Source of the DNA: a virus
Virus record (IMG/VR): IMGVR_UViG_3300003332_000138
Location: 1-59,511 of that record
Reading direction: 5' to 3' (one strand)
DNA: 59,511 nucleotides
Positions 58,966-59,511 of the stretch are shown here, one piece after another. Position 1 is the first letter of the stretch. Every line of letters starts with the position of its first letter. Made by a program: the position numbers and the translations under genes. The notes below the pieces were generated by a model, which ran no database searches, was not told the origin of the DNA, and saw only the letters and a program-made list of their open reading frames with translations.

Positions 58966-59511
58966 TCACCTTTTGAGTTTGTTTGTGGATAGATTGTGGT
59001 CGTTAGTAAGTTGTGTGCCAAATCGAATACAGGACGCCAGCACATCCTTTTTGTTTTTAATAGCATCGATTTCTTCTACATTATTTATGAGCAAAGGTGC
59101 GCCATACTTTATGTCTAAAGTATCACAAAGGCATTGTATAACAAGTTCAGTCCCAGAAAATAATTTTTCACCTTTTGTAGCTGCACAGCTGAGTAGATAG
59201 CCTGAACGATTGATTGCTTGTGGCTGAACATTATGTAATAAATATTTCCGTGCCCATTGTGCCTGGCATCGGTCTATAAAAGTTTTTAGCTGTGCACTGA
59301 CGGAATAGAAATATATAGGGCTCACAAAAAAGAGTCGATGGGCCTCATCAATTTTATTATACAGCTCAGACATATCATCATTTATTATGCATTTTCCAGT
59401 CTTATTGCATCCTCCACATCCCTGACAAGGTTGAATATTAAGACTGTTCAGGTAAATATATTCCACACTGTTATGGGGAGATTGTAATATCCCACTGGCA
59501 ACTGCTTGTGC
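58966..59511 (-). CDS. Flavodoxin-family (NADPH-dependent FMN reductase-like) protein, partial
   Basis: 181 codons are visible; the reading frame is open to the window edge and the N-terminus is missing. The segment CQGCGGCNKTGKCIINDDM (~29-47 of the visible part) and FFVSPIYFYSVSAQLKTFID (~61-80) match the flavodoxin-fold NADPH-dependent oxidoreductases with extra Cys. The Cys cluster suggests a redox role or iron-sulfur-adjacent site. It is a host gene beyond the prophage. Confidence 0.85.
   Translation of the reverse strand, partial: AQAVASGILQSPHNSVEYIYLNSLNIQPCQGCGGCNKTGKCIINDDMSELYNKIDEAHRLFFVSPIYFYSVSAQLKTFIDRCQAQWARKYLLHNVQPQAINRSGYLLSCAATKGEKLFSGTELVIQCLCDTLDIKYGAPLLINNVEEIDAIKNKKDVLASCIRFGTQLTNDHNLSTNKLKR

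Overview
The window is almost entirely a temperate phage (prophage) with short-tailed (podovirus-like) architecture. A tRNA-Glu gene and the start of a host-type flavodoxin-family gene lie at the right edge. The phage type rests on a P22-like portal, an N4-gp56/DUF4043-type major capsid protein, P22 gp4/gp10-like neck and tail proteins, a 4343-residue polyvalent protein in the ejection-protein position, and no visible tape-measure, sheath or tube gene. The host is Gram-negative judging from a lipoprotein, a membrane-anchored spanin-like protein and a GH108 endolysin. I cannot name the genus; a desulfobacterial (deltaproteobacterial) host would fit but is only a guess. The prophage's left end and left attachment site are not in the window. 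The right end probably lies at the 3' end of tRNA-Glu.

Layout. 1-1088: two leftward genes (a small exported protein and the XRE repressor) and a divergent control region with two TTACC-N5-GGTAA operators, each overlapping a promoter. 1089-2657: Cro-like protein, AntA/ANT antirepressor, and small DNA- or zinc-binding proteins. 2933-9051: a DNA-modification and nucleotide-handling island (DHH phosphoesterase, C5-cytosine methylase, ASCH-like protein, N6-adenine methylase, DUF5131 protein) mixed with small genes. 9072-12048: a tightly overlapping run of small, mostly cysteine-rich proteins. 12045-16644: replication module (replisome organiser, DnaC-type loader), a catalytic-domain-only tyrosine recombinase, an excisionase-like HTH protein and hypothetical genes. 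16641-24320: packaging and head genes. 24412-35854: a RyR-domain protein, neck/tail adaptors and large tail proteins. 36041-50270: internal virion protein and the giant polyvalent protein. 50428-55529: tail or fibre proteins. 55529-58753: membrane, lipoprotein and lysis genes, including a phospholipase A2-like protein and the endolysin.

The genes work as one rightward programme. Repressor against Cro/antirepressor sets lysogeny or induction, early genes modify and replicate DNA, and late genes package, build and eject it. The late region is broken at four places by leaders with the same plan: a promoter-like element about 115-120 nt upstream, a small hairpin, then a strong intrinsic terminator whose U-tract ends at, or within about 20 nt of, a start codon. 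The leaders precede the terminase, scaffold/capsid, ejection and fibre blocks. I regard this repeated attenuator-like leader as the most interesting regulatory signal. The phospholipase A2-like protein, the RyR-domain virion-cluster protein and the repeat-built target region of the cytosine methylase are the most interesting proteins.

No gene-free stretch exceeds 300 bases. The larger gaps (2658-2932, 21200-21423, 35855-36040, 50271-50427) hold hairpins, terminators and promoter-like elements listed below. I saw no CRISPR array, rRNA or insertion sequence.
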